Origin: Aquimonas sp964586455
GTDB taxonomy: Bacteria > Pseudomonadota > Gammaproteobacteria > Xanthomonadales > Xanthomonadaceae
DNA: 64,000 nt
Reading direction: 5' to 3'
NCBI GenBank assembly: GCA_964586455.1
Contig: CAZPHV010000006.1
Span: forward strand, 1-64,000
Positions 25,185 through 35,004 of this stretch are shown here, piece by piece. How positions within the stretch are numbered: the first letter of the stretch is position 1; each line of letters opens with the position of its first letter. Both the position numbers and the translations under genes were made by a program. The notes below the pieces were generated by a model. That model did no database searches. It was not told the DNA's origin and was given only the letters and a program-made list of their open reading frames with translations.

Positions 25185-25402
25185 GCCGACCTCGGCATAC
25201 GCAGCGACTGATTTGCGGCGTGCCGCAACGGCGTCGCTGCCGTGGGGTGAGGAACTGTGGAACCGCGCTGCGGGGATGCCCCGCAGCGGCACATCGAGCC
25301 AGCGAAGCTGTCACTCAAGGTGCATCTGCTCGGCGTGAGCCGCCGGGCTGCACCTTGCCGCGCTCGATGACAGTCGTCAATCAAGCGCGGCGCGGCCCCC
25401 GA
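25185..25402 (-). ncRNA. Candidate retron-type structured RNA (msr-msd) before the reverse transcriptase
   Basis: 218 non-coding bases between the aroA stop and the RT GTG start, in an otherwise tightly packed operon. Three inverted-repeat structures fill it. (1) CATCGAGC at 25362-25369 pairs with GCTCGATG at 25292-25299 and encloses a 9-bp stem, CAAGGTGCA (25349-25357) with TGCACCTTG (25316-25324), tipped by CGGC/GCCG. (2) A perfect 10-bp stem with a 3-base loop spans 25266-25288. (3) GCAGCGAC (25233-25240) pairs with GTCGCTGC (25201-25208). Retron RNAs sit just upstream of their RT and fold this way. The branching guanosine and exact msr/msd limits cannot be set from sequence alone. Confidence 0.45.
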
Positions 25403-26725
25403 TCAGGCCGCCTGCTCATGCAGGGCAAAGCCACAGGCGTTCGCCAACTCAACGAAGCCCGGGAACGAAGTCGCCACATTCGCGCAGTCCTCGATGCACA
25501 CTTCGCCCTCGGCAAGCTGACCGGCAATCGCGAAGCTCATGGCGATGCGGTGGTCACCGCGAGCGTGGACCGTGCCGCAGTGCAAGGCGCCACCTTCGAT
25601 GACTGCGCCGTCCGGCCGCTCCTCGATGCGCGCACCCAAAGCCAGTAAGCCTTCGGCCATGCTCTTGATGCGGTCGGATTCCTTGACTCGCAGCTCGGCC
25701 GCGCCGCTGACCGTGGTGATGCCTTCCGCGCAGGCCGCGGCGATGAACAGCGCGGGGAACTCGTCGATCATGTCGGGCACGAGGTGCTCGGGAATCGCAG
25801 CACCGCGCAGGCGCGCATGGCGCACGCGAAGATCCGCCACCGGCTCACCGCCGTGCTCGCTGCGGTTTTCCAGGGTGATGTCAGCACCCATCAGTCGCAG
25901 CGCGTCCAGCAGGCCGGTGCGACGCGGATTGATGCCGACCTGTTCAATCAGCAGGTCCGAGCCCGGGATCAAACTGGCCGCGACGATGAAGAAGGCCGCG
26001 GAGGAGAAATCCGCCGGCACCTGCACGTCAGTCGCCCGCAGGGCCTGACCGCCACGCAGACGTGCGCGGCCGGGCGCACAATCGATGTCGACGCCAAAGG
26101 CGGTGAACATGCGCTCGGTGTAGTCGCGGGTCGGGTGTGGCTCGATCGTCTCGGTTTCGCCTTGCGCGTACAGGCCGGCCAACAGCAGGGCCGATTTGAC
26201 TTGTGCGCTGGCGACCGGCAGTTCATAGCGGATGCCCTGCAGTGCGGAGCCGCCATGGATGTGCAGCGGCGGTCGCCCTTCGGCGGCGGTTTCGATCACC
26301 GCACCCATCTGCCGCAAGGGCAGCACCACGCGGTTCATCGGTCGCCGGCTCAGCGACTCGTCGCCGACCAGTTGGCTGTCGAAGCCCTGCCCTGCCAGCA
26401 AGCCCGCGAGCAGTCGCATGCCGGTGCCGGCATTGCCGCAGTCGATCGCTGCAGCCGGCGCAGACAAACCATGCAGGCCAACGCCATGCACGATCCGCAC
26501 GCTGGCCTCAGGCGACTCGATGCGAACGCCCATCTGCGCGAAGGCGCGTGCGGTGGCGCGGGTGTCCTCACCTTCCAGAAAGCCGCTGATGTGGCTGACG
26601 CCTTCCGCCAGCGAAGCCAGCATCACCGCGCGATGGCTGACCGACTTGTCGCCCGGCACGCGGATGCGGCCCGCCAGCCCTCGCGTCGCTCGACTCGAAC
26701 GGTACGCGCCACCCTGCCCGCTCAA
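25403..26725 (-). CDS. aroA: 3-phosphoshikimate 1-carboxyvinyltransferase (EPSP synthase)
   Basis: 440 residues, sixth step of the shikimate pathway. Motifs: RVPGDKSVSHRAV, CGNAGTGMRLLAG, RRPMNRVVLPL, SAQVKSALLLAG, DEFPALFIAA, RVKESDRIKSM. The start chosen is TTG 26725, overlapping the pheA stop (TTGA); no ATG fits without a long non-family leader. The SAQVKSALLLAG and RPM-x-R features are closer to class II (CP4-type) enzymes than to E. coli AroA, although the residue after GNA is Gly, not the Ala of CP4. Downstream is the RT region. Confidence 0.96.
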   Translation of the reverse strand: MSGQGGAYRSSRATRGLAGRIRVPGDKSVSHRAVMLASLAEGVSHISGFLEGEDTRATARAFAQMGVRIESPEASVRIVHGVGLHGLSAPAAAIDCGNAGTGMRLLAGLLAGQGFDSQLVGDESLSRRPMNRVVLPLRQMGAVIETAAEGRPPLHIHGGSALQGIRYELPVASAQVKSALLLAGLYAQGETETIEPHPTRDYTERMFTAFGVDIDCAPGRARLRGGQALRATDVQVPADFSSAAFFIVAASLIPGSDLLIEQVGINPRRTGLLDALRLMGADITLENRSEHGGEPVADLRVRHARLRGAAIPEHLVPDMIDEFPALFIAAACAEGITTVSGAAELRVKESDRIKSMAEGLLALGARIEERPDGAVIEGGALHCGTVHARGDHRIAMSFAIAGQLAEGEVCIEDCANVATSFPGFVELANACGFALHEQAA

Positions 26726-27930
26726 AGCACCGCCACCGGATAGCTGCCGAGGATGCGCACCTGCGAAGCGAACTCGCCGAGCGCGGACAGCGCTGCGCGT
26801 ACCGGCGCGTCCTCGACATGGCCGGCGATATCGATGAAGAACGCGTACTGCCATTTGCCCTCGTGCGAGGGCCGCGACTCGATGCGGTTCATGCTGACGC
26901 CATGTTCGGCCAGCGGCCGCAGCACGTTGTACAGCGCGCCAGGCTGATCACGCACGAACACCAGTAGCGAAGTGCGATCGTGACCCGACGGCGGGAACAG
27001 TTCGCGGCCGATCACCAGGAAACGCGTGGTGTTATCGGGGCGGTCCTCGATCGGGCCGGCCACGACCTTCAGGCCATAGACGTGCGCCGCCGATTCGCCG
27101 GCAATCGCGGCGGCGTCATCGGCCGTGCGCGCACGTCGCGCGGCCTCGGCATTGCTGACCACCGGCAGTTTCTCGACTTTGGGCAGGTACTGGCGCAGCC
27201 AGGTCTTGCACTGGCCCAGCGACTGCGGATGCGAGTAGATCCGCTCGATGTCCTCGACGCGACCCGAGCGGTTGAGCAGGTATTGGTGCACCCGCAGCTC
27301 GACTTCGCCGCAGATCTTCAGTTTCGAGGTCAGGAACATGTCCAGCGTTGACTGGATCGTGCCCTGGCCGGAGTTCTCGACCGGCACCACGCCGAAGTCG
27401 GCGTTCTTGGCTTCGACCTCCTGGAACACTTCTTCAATGCTCGACAGCGGCATGCCGTGCGCGGAATGGCCGAAGTGCTTGTGCACGGCCTGCTGGCTGA
27501 AGGTGCCCTCGGGGCCGAGGAAACCAATGCGCAGCGGCTCCTGCTGGGCGAGACAGGCCGACATGATCTCGCGGAACAGGCGCACCAGGGTTTCGTCGTG
27601 CAGCGGGCCGTCGTTGCGATCGACCACCTTGCGCAGCACCTGGGCTTCGCGCTCGGGTCGGTAGTAGTCGACCGCGGCCTTCATCGGCCCCTTCGCGCGC
27701 CCGACCTGTTGCGCCCACTTCGCGCGCTCGGCGATCAGGTCCTGGATGCCGCGGTCGATGGTGTCGATACGCTCGCGCGCCTGCGCCAAAGCTGGCGGCA
27801 GCGCAGTCGACTCCGGCAGTTCAACCGTACTGGCTGGCTTTGCCGCGCGCGTGCGCGGGGCCTTGGCCACTGCCGTCTTGGTTGGCTTCGACGCAGCGGG
27901 CGCCTTGCCCCCCTGCTTGCGCGCGGCCAT
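26722..27930 (-). CDS. pheA: Bifunctional chorismate mutase / prephenate dehydratase (P-protein)
   Basis: 402 residues. It converts chorismate to phenylpyruvate for phenylalanine. Residues 1-40 are an Ala/Lys-rich tail. The chorismate mutase domain (about 47-128) includes RIDTIDRGIQDLIAERAKWAQQ. The dehydratase domain (about 133-310) has FLGPEGTFSQQA, VVPVENSGQG and DNTTRFLVIG. The ACT domain has GALYNVLRPLAEHGVSMNRIESRP, whose ESRP is the phenylalanine site, so feedback inhibition is expected. Its start overlaps serA and its end aroA. Confidence 0.97.
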   Translation of the reverse strand: MAARKQGGKAPAASKPTKTAVAKAPRTRAAKPASTVELPESTALPPALAQARERIDTIDRGIQDLIAERAKWAQQVGRAKGPMKAAVDYYRPEREAQVLRKVVDRNDGPLHDETLVRLFREIMSACLAQQEPLRIGFLGPEGTFSQQAVHKHFGHSAHGMPLSSIEEVFQEVEAKNADFGVVPVENSGQGTIQSTLDMFLTSKLKICGEVELRVHQYLLNRSGRVEDIERIYSHPQSLGQCKTWLRQYLPKVEKLPVVSNAEAARRARTADDAAAIAGESAAHVYGLKVVAGPIEDRPDNTTRFLVIGRELFPPSGHDRTSLLVFVRDQPGALYNVLRPLAEHGVSMNRIESRPSHEGKWQYAFFIDIAGHVEDAPVRAALSALGEFASQVRILGSYPVAVL

Positions 27931-29090
27931 CAGACCGCCCGCACCGAAAGGATGCCGTCGACGCCGGCAATCTGCGCGACCACGGCGGCGTCGACGGGCG
28001 AATCCACGTCCAGCAGGGTGTAGGCCAGCTCACCGCGCGAGGCGTTGTGCATCTGCGCGATGTTGAAGCCGGCCTCGCCCAGCAGGTGCGAGAGCTGGCC
28101 GATCATGTTCGGGCGATTGCGGTTGGCGATGCAGAGCCGTGCCTTGCCCTCGCGCGCCATGCGCGTGTTCGGGAAATTCACCGAGTTCTGCACGTTGCCG
28201 TTCTCAAGGTAGTCGCGGATCTGATCGGCCACCATGACGGCGCAGTTTTCCTCCGCTTCCGCGGTCGAAGCGCCCAGATGCGGCAGCGCGATCACGCGCG
28301 CATTGCCCACCAGATCCACACTCGGGAAGTCGCTGACATAGCGTCCGATCACGCCGCTCTCCAGCCCCTGGCGCAGGGCCTGCGGGTCGACGATGCCCTC
28401 GCGCGCGAAGTTCAGCAGCACCACGCCGCGGCGGGCGGCCTCCAGCGCGGAGACGCCGAAGATGCCGCGGGTGGCGTCATTCAGCGGCACGTGGAAACTG
28501 ATGAAGTCAGAAGCCGCGATCAGCTCACTGAGGCTGCCCGCCTTGACCACATCGGAAGACAGCTGCCAGGCGCCGTCGATCGTCATGTGCGGGTCGAAAC
28601 CCACCACGCGCATGCCCAGCCCTCGCGCTGCGTTCGCGACCTTCACGCCAATCGCACCCAGGCCGATCACGCCGAGCGTCTTGCCGCTGAGCTCGAAGCC
28701 GGCGAAGCGCTTCTTCTCGGCCTCGATCGCGTGGTGCGGGTCGGCGTGCTCGCGCAGCTTGGCGACGAAACCGAGCGCCTCGCTGAGGTTGCGCGCCGCC
28801 AGCAGCATGCCGGCGATGACCAGCTCTTTGACCGCATTGGCATTCGCGCCGGGCGCATTGAACACCGGCACGCCACGCTCACTCATTGCGGCGACCGGAA
28901 TGTTGTTGGTGCCGGCGCCGGCGCGGCCAATGGCCTTGACCGAACCGGGAATGTCGATCTTGTGCATATCGGCCGAGCGCACCAGCACGGCGTCCGGGCT
29001 GCTCATGTCGGTGGCGACGTCGTAGCGATCGGCCGGCAGGCGATCGAGGCCGATACGGCTGATGTTGTTGAGGGTCTGGATCTTGAACAT
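27930..29090 (-). CDS. serA: D-3-phosphoglycerate dehydrogenase
   Basis: 386 residues, first step of serine synthesis. The NAD loop is VIGLGAIGVKVA (Gly143, Gly145, Gly148). Catalytic Arg is in NFAREGIVD (Arg230) and the His in ALPHLGAST (His271). The usual D-V-F-E-E-P glutamate segment is replaced by YVSDFPSVDL, as in a short SerA subclass. A C-terminal ACT domain (about 315-386) suggests serine control. The adjoining serC makes this a serine module; the ATGA overlap with pheA couples it to aromatic synthesis. Confidence 0.93.
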   Translation of the reverse strand: MFKIQTLNNISRIGLDRLPADRYDVATDMSSPDAVLVRSADMHKIDIPGSVKAIGRAGAGTNNIPVAAMSERGVPVFNAPGANANAVKELVIAGMLLAARNLSEALGFVAKLREHADPHHAIEAEKKRFAGFELSGKTLGVIGLGAIGVKVANAARGLGMRVVGFDPHMTIDGAWQLSSDVVKAGSLSELIAASDFISFHVPLNDATRGIFGVSALEAARRGVVLLNFAREGIVDPQALRQGLESGVIGRYVSDFPSVDLVGNARVIALPHLGASTAEAEENCAVMVADQIRDYLENGNVQNSVNFPNTRMAREGKARLCIANRNRPNMIGQLSHLLGEAGFNIAQMHNASRGELAYTLLDVDSPVDAAVVAQIAGVDGILSVRAV

Positions 29091-29283
29091 GGGCGGGGAC
29101 TACCTGGCAGGAGAAAGACGGAATGCCTCGACCTGCGCAGCGTGGTCCACGCTGCGCGCGGCCGGCAAAGGAGATTTCGGAACGTGGCGCCGGCAGCGCT
29201 GCAGCGGATCTGCGGGACCGCCGCGGGCGCACGAACTCCGAAGCCGTCGCGCCCCGCTCGCTGGCGGCGCGCGAGGCGCGATT

Positions 29284-30369
29284 TCAACCGTGGCGCTTGG
29301 CGAAGTCCGCCATGAAATCGACCAGAGCCTGTACGCCTTCGATCGGCATGGCGTTGTAGATCGAGGCGCGCATGCCGCCGACCGCACGATGGCCCTTCAG
29401 CGCGAGCAGACCGGCGGCCTCGGACTCCTTCAGGAAAGGCTTGTCGAGCGCCTCGTCGTGCAGGGTGAAAGGCACATTCATCCACGAGCGTGCCGACACT
29501 TCGACCGGGTTGCGGTAGTAGCCGTTCGAACCGTCGATCGCCGCATACAGAAGCTCGGCCTTGGCGCGGTTGCGCTCGCCCATCGCGGCCAGACCGCCCT
29601 GCGCCTTCAGCCACTTGAAGACGAGGCCGGCCAGGTACCAGGAGAAGGTCGGCGGCGTATTGAGCATGCTGCCGTCCTTGGCCTGGGCGGCATAGCTCAA
29701 GACTTTAGCGATGTTCGCCGGCGGCGCGGGAATCAGATCCTCGCGCACGATCAGCACGACCAGGCCCGAGGGGCCGATGTTCTTCTGGGCGCCGGCGTAG
29801 ACGATGCCGTGAGCTGCGATATCGATCGGCCGTGACAGGATGGTCGAGCTGAAATCACCCACCAGCGGCACGCTGCCGGTGTCCGGCGCCTGGTGAAACT
29901 CGACCCCGTGGATGGTCTCGTTCGGGGTGTAGTGCACGTAGGCCGCATCGGCGGAAAGCTGCCACTCGCTGCGGGCCGGAATCGATGTGAAGTTGGCGGC
30001 CTCCGAAGTCGCCGCCACGTGCGCTTTGACGTAGGGCTTGCCCTCCGACACAGCTTTCTGGCCCCAGGCCCCGGTGACGATGTAATCGGCCGTGCGCTCG
30101 GGCGAGGCGATGTTCATCGGAATCTGGGCGAAATGCTGGGTGGCGCCGCCCTGCAGAAACAGCGCCTTGTAATGGGCGGGCACCGCCAGCAGCTCGCGAA
30201 GGTCGCGCTCGGCTTCTTCGGCTGCAGCCACAAAGGCTGCCCCGCGGTGGCTGATTTCCATCACCGAGGCGCGTTCACCGCCCCACTCCAGCAGTTCCTC
30301 CTGCGCCTGGCGCAGCACGGGCTCGGGCAGCGCGGCGGGGCCTGCGCTGAAGTTGAAGGTTCGCGACAT
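29284..30369 (-). CDS. serC: Phosphoserine aminotransferase
   Basis: 361 residues from ATG 30369 (MSRTFNFSAGPAALP), the family start. It converts 3-phosphohydroxypyruvate to phosphoserine using glutamate and PLP. The PLP lysine is in YAGAQKNIGPSGL. Other features: MEISHRGAAF, LFLQGGATQHFAQIP, GGMRASIYNAMP at the end. About 190 bases separate it from serA, so the two may also be transcribed apart. It is divergent from the FHA-GGDEF gene across about 240 bases that should contain both promoters. Confidence 0.97.
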   Translation of the reverse strand: MSRTFNFSAGPAALPEPVLRQAQEELLEWGGERASVMEISHRGAAFVAAAEEAERDLRELLAVPAHYKALFLQGGATQHFAQIPMNIASPERTADYIVTGAWGQKAVSEGKPYVKAHVAATSEAANFTSIPARSEWQLSADAAYVHYTPNETIHGVEFHQAPDTGSVPLVGDFSSTILSRPIDIAAHGIVYAGAQKNIGPSGLVVLIVREDLIPAPPANIAKVLSYAAQAKDGSMLNTPPTFSWYLAGLVFKWLKAQGGLAAMGERNRAKAELLYAAIDGSNGYYRNPVEVSARSWMNVPFTLHDEALDKPFLKESEAAGLLALKGHRAVGGMRASIYNAMPIEGVQALVDFMADFAKRHG

Positions 30370-30608
30370 GGTCGGGGGCTCCGCAGGGGGGAAGAAACTG
30401 TGAATCCTTCCGAGGCTAGCATGCTGCCCTGCAGCAAGAAAGGGCGTGCACGTGCCATGTGCGAAGTCGGCTGAGCGGTTGTTGCGGCCGCCGCTGCGCC
30501 GCCGATCCGGTTTCACATCGCACGCCCATCAGGCGATGGTTTCAGGTTCTCGGAGAGCGGCTGGCGGTGCTACGCTGCAGCGGTTTCCGAATTGGCTGCC
30601 GACACCGA

Positions 30609-31505
30609 ATGCCAGCGTCTTTCGACAATCCGACCACCCAGCACACGGTGCTCAGCCCGGGCCCGGGTTCGCCCTCGCAGCAGCACTCGGCCTGCCTGGT
30701 GGTGATTCACGGCGAAGGCCTCGGCAAACGTGTGGATGTCGATGTTGAGCCGGTGATGGTGGGGCGCACACCGGAGTCGAAACTGCATATCCCACACCCG
30801 AGCGTGTCGCGACGCCATTGTGAGGTCTGGCGCGACGGCGAGACCTATCGGGTTCGCGACCTCGGCGCCACCAACCAGACCCGAGTCAACGACCAGGCCT
30901 GTGCGGAAGCGGTGCTGAGCGACGGCGACCTCATCACGATCGGTGAGATCCTGCTCAAGTTCATCAGCCACGCCAGTCTTGAAGCGCGCTACCACGAAGA
31001 GGTGTATCAGCTGGCGACACATGACCCGCTGACGGATCTCTACAACCGGCGCCATTTTTCAGAACAGGTCGACACCGAGATCGCGCGCGCGCTGCGCCAT
31101 GGCCGGCCGCTATGTCTGTGCATGATCGATGTCGATCTGTTCAAGCCGGTCAACGACCGCTACGGACACATCGCTGGCGACGGCGTGCTGAAACAGATGG
31201 CGAGCATCCTGCGCTCCCAGGTGCGGCGCGAAGACGTGGCGGCGCGCATCGGCGGCGAAGAGTTCGCCGTGCTGCTGCCCGAAACCGGCATCGACGGGGC
31301 CCGCGAGTTCGCCGAGCAGTTCCGCGGTGCCGTGGCCGGCACGCTATTCCACCCCGGCGGGGCAGCCCAGCACATCACCGTAAGCGTAGGCGTGGCCGAA
31401 GTCCGGCCCGACCGCGGCGATCGCTCGCGCCTGATGCGGGCCGCCGATGCGGCGCTGTACCGGGCCAAAGATGAGGGTCGGAATCGGGTGTGTGTGGAGC
31501 CCTGA
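30609..31505 (+). CDS. FHA-GGDEF diguanylate cyclase
   Basis: 298 residues from ATG 30609. An FHA domain (about 30-125) has VMVGRTPESKLHIPHPSVSRRHCEVWRD and the GATNQTRVND turn, so it should bind phosphothreonine. A GGDEF domain (about 135-298) has DPLTDLYNRRHF, DVDLFKPVNDRYGH and the active site GGEEF (215-219). The inhibitory I-site RxxD is present (RRED, 206-209). No signal peptide or membrane helix is visible. It likely makes cyclic di-GMP in response to a phosphorylated partner. Confidence 0.95.
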   Translation: MPASFDNPTTQHTVLSPGPGSPSQQHSACLVVIHGEGLGKRVDVDVEPVMVGRTPESKLHIPHPSVSRRHCEVWRDGETYRVRDLGATNQTRVNDQACAEAVLSDGDLITIGEILLKFISHASLEARYHEEVYQLATHDPLTDLYNRRHFSEQVDTEIARALRHGRPLCLCMIDVDLFKPVNDRYGHIAGDGVLKQMASILRSQVRREDVAARIGGEEFAVLLPETGIDGAREFAEQFRGAVAGTLFHPGGAAQHITVSVGVAEVRPDRGDRSRLMRAADAALYRAKDEGRNRVCVEP

Positions 31506-31511
31506 CGGGCT

Positions 31512-31656
31512 GGGATTCGGGATTCGGGATTCGTCAGAGCCGGAACAGCTCAGCGCACGGCCCGACCCATCGTCAGAACGGCGTGTACAGCGCGCAGCCC
31601 GAAGCCCACCGCGCTTTTGCGAATCCCGAATCCCGAATCCCGAATCCCAAATCCCG
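31512..31656. repeat. Inverted heptamer element between the cyclase gene and ispG
   Basis: Three tandem GGGATTC units at 31512-31533 face five reverse-complement units (GAATCCC) at 31620-31656, one of them degenerate, across a spacer of about 86 bases. It starts six bases after the cyclase stop and ends three bases before the ispG stop, so it fills the convergent gap and can fold as a long hairpin read from either side. The same element recurs at 55782 and 57861, and a half-copy at 40004. Confidence 0.85.
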
Positions 31657-31659
31657 GCT

Positions 31660-32883
<1,224 letters not shown>

Positions 32884-32884
32884 T

Positions 32885-34570
32885 TCAGATCACCGGGCTT
32901 TCAGGGGCTTGGCTGCGCTCGGCCCTCAGCAGGACGTAATCGCCTGCCTGCTCGATGGCCGCGAGCCCGGTGAAGGATACCGCCTCGGTGCCGGGCGCGG
33001 ACTCCTGCTCGTCGATGTCGTCGGGCATACCCGCGACTTCAATCTGTCCGGCCTGGGCATCGATCAGCGCGGGTGCCAGAAAATGCGAGGCCTCTTCAGC
33101 TGATTCGCGCAGCCAGCGCAGCGCAATGCCGCGCTGCGGAGGTTTCGGAGTACCCATCAAATCCAGAGTGCGCAGGCCCACCGCGAATGCACGTCGCGCA
33201 AGCAGCTCCACGCCGGCATCGACCGAGCCGTCCCCGTGGTAGCGCATCCAGCGCACTACACCGACCATCCATAGCGGGTCGTCTTCTTCATGCGCGATGG
33301 TCAAACCCAGCACCTCGCCCACACGAATCCGAATACCGGCCTCGCGCGGCCACAGCAGACGGTAGCCGCCCAGGCTCTGATCCAGCACCTGTGAACGCAC
33401 ACGGCTGGCCTTGACCGTCTCCTGCGTCGCATGGGCCCAGCTCGCATGCGGTGCCGCCCCAACGCGGTGACCGGTCACGTGATGCATGAAGCTGTCGAAA
33501 TCCTGTTCGCGCGCCAGGAAATAATGCAGACCGGACAGGCCGATCACGGTATCCAGAGCATGCGTGGCGCCCAAGCGACGGGCGCGACGGGCGGCGGCCG
33601 TGCCCCAACCGGCGCGCAGTCGACGCAGCAGTTCGGCCGGCGCATTCAGGCTGCGCCGCTGACGCTTGAGCTTCAGCAAGACCTGCTCTACGCCTGCGCT
33701 CTGCAGGGGAGCTTCAAGCACTGTACGCAGTGGTGTGAGATCCAGCCAGAGCACCTGTTCGGCGCCACCCTCGCGCTCTTCCGGGATGTAGCCGGGGCCG
33801 CGGTCGGTCGCCACGGGTACTGCGAAGTCGCCTTCGCCTGCGGCCGACTCCTTCAGCTCGAGCTCGCCCACCAGTTCGCGGCAAATGGGCCACAGCTCGT
33901 GCTGTTCGCGCTGGCTGAAGCGGAAAGGGTTCGACAGGGCCAGCAGCACGGCCTGCAGGTAGATCTGCTCGACCGTGCAGGAGCCACCCTCGGAGGCTTC
34001 CGACACGCCCTTGCCGGCGAGGCCTGCCGCGCGCGCGAAGCGGTAGATTGAGTGCAGGCCAAACCAGCCGCCCGGCAGAGGCATCCGATACAGGAAGTAA
34101 CAGAGCGAGAGCATGCGCGTGTAGTGCAGCGCCCCTCGCAGCAGGATCTGCGACGCCGCGCCGCGCCGCAGGAACGACACCGAGCCACTGGGTGCCAGCG
34201 CTTCGAAGGCCGCAGCCCTGTACCCGTGGGCGAGCTCGCGATGAAGATTGAGGCTGGCCTCGGCCGCCTGCGAGGCCTGCGGCGACAGCGGGAACGAACT
34301 GGTCTGCAGCTGGCGATCGAGAAACTGAAGCGCTTCCAGCACCGCCGGCCGCACCAGATCGAGAATGGCGACGCGCTGATTGCCCTGCAGCGCGCGCTGT
34401 CGCAGCTGGTTGAAAGCATCGGCCAACCGCGCGAGGGTGACCTGCGGATTCGCTCGTGGCAGCTCCTCTACCCAGCGCGCCACCGCTTTGGGTTCTGAAG
34501 GGAAGCTGCCTGCGGCGCTGTGGCTGCGCTCGGGAAGCTGCTCACCCAACTGCTGATAGGGCTCTGACAT
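32885..34570 (-). CDS. Large cytosolic protein with PilZ-like C-terminal domain
   Basis: 561 residues from ATG 34570. The N-terminal 400 residues are mostly helical and unlike any domain I can name; RRGAASQILLRGALHYTRMLSLCYFLYRMP is a notable stretch. The C-terminal part (about 430-520) is PilZ-like: IRVGEVLGLTIAHEEDDPLWMVGVVRW then DGSVDAGVELLARRAFAV. The usual R-x-x-x-R and D/N-x-S-x-x-G pair is not fully present (DGSVDAGVELL stands for the second), so cyclic di-GMP binding is doubtful. It lies directly upstream of ispG. Confidence 0.65.
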   Translation of the reverse strand: MSEPYQQLGEQLPERSHSAAGSFPSEPKAVARWVEELPRANPQVTLARLADAFNQLRQRALQGNQRVAILDLVRPAVLEALQFLDRQLQTSSFPLSPQASQAAEASLNLHRELAHGYRAAAFEALAPSGSVSFLRRGAASQILLRGALHYTRMLSLCYFLYRMPLPGGWFGLHSIYRFARAAGLAGKGVSEASEGGSCTVEQIYLQAVLLALSNPFRFSQREQHELWPICRELVGELELKESAAGEGDFAVPVATDRGPGYIPEEREGGAEQVLWLDLTPLRTVLEAPLQSAGVEQVLLKLKRQRRSLNAPAELLRRLRAGWGTAAARRARRLGATHALDTVIGLSGLHYFLAREQDFDSFMHHVTGHRVGAAPHASWAHATQETVKASRVRSQVLDQSLGGYRLLWPREAGIRIRVGEVLGLTIAHEEDDPLWMVGVVRWMRYHGDGSVDAGVELLARRAFAVGLRTLDLMGTPKPPQRGIALRWLRESAEEASHFLAPALIDAQAGQIEVAGMPDDIDEQESAPGTEAVSFTGLAAIEQAGDYVLLRAERSQAPESPVI

Positions 34571-35004
34571 GCCTGTGCTGATCCTCTTTGCCGGTGGCGA
34601 AGCGCCTTCAAGCCGCATCCGCTTGCAGGGAGCCGGAAGTCTAGCCGCTTCCCGCTGCTGTGACGGCAGCCTCATGCAAAGTCGAGGCCGACGCGTTGAC
34701 GCATTGACGCGCCAGACCGCCGTCGCGTGGCCAGCGCCACCAAGCAATCCGCCTGCAAGATTGCCTGAGGCCGCTTGCCGGCTGGTCGTCCGCTCTCACT
34801 CAAGCCGGATCCATCACCTGCGCGCGCGCATCTCGGAGCGCGCCCGCAGCAACGCGGCGCGTAGTTTCGACAGATCGAAGGTTCCGTGATCGGCCATCGC
34901 GCGTCACTCTGCTCGGTCCACCGAGTGAGGCTCGAATGCCTTGATGCGTCAGCAGCAGGTAGCATGCTGCGTCCAGGCGCTTCCTGCCGCCCTTACCGAC
35001 CTGC
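34571..35004. other. Divergent intergenic region, about 430 bases
   Basis: Lies between the PilZ-like gene (leftward) and xseA (rightward) and must hold both promoters. No clear tRNA, terminator or repeat. One short minus-strand frame, 34814-34897, would encode 27 residues (MADHGTFDLSKLRAALLRAR then SEMRARR), but it has no convincing ribosome site. Other frames are shadows. Confidence 0.4.

Noticed and set aside
23856..25292. Group II intron or diversity-generating retroelement
   Set aside because: No maturase or endonuclease domain and no template/variable repeat pair seen near; QGAPTSP, YADD and VTG fit retron-type better.
25185..25292. Start of the RT at ATG 25292
   Set aside because: The ATG lies in a perfect hairpin with no ribosome site, and the first 36 residues look random; GTG 25184 has GAGG upstream.
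31512..31656. Short regular repeats read as a CRISPR array
   Set aside because: The units are 7 bp, in tandem without unique spacers, and in inverted arms; no cas genes.
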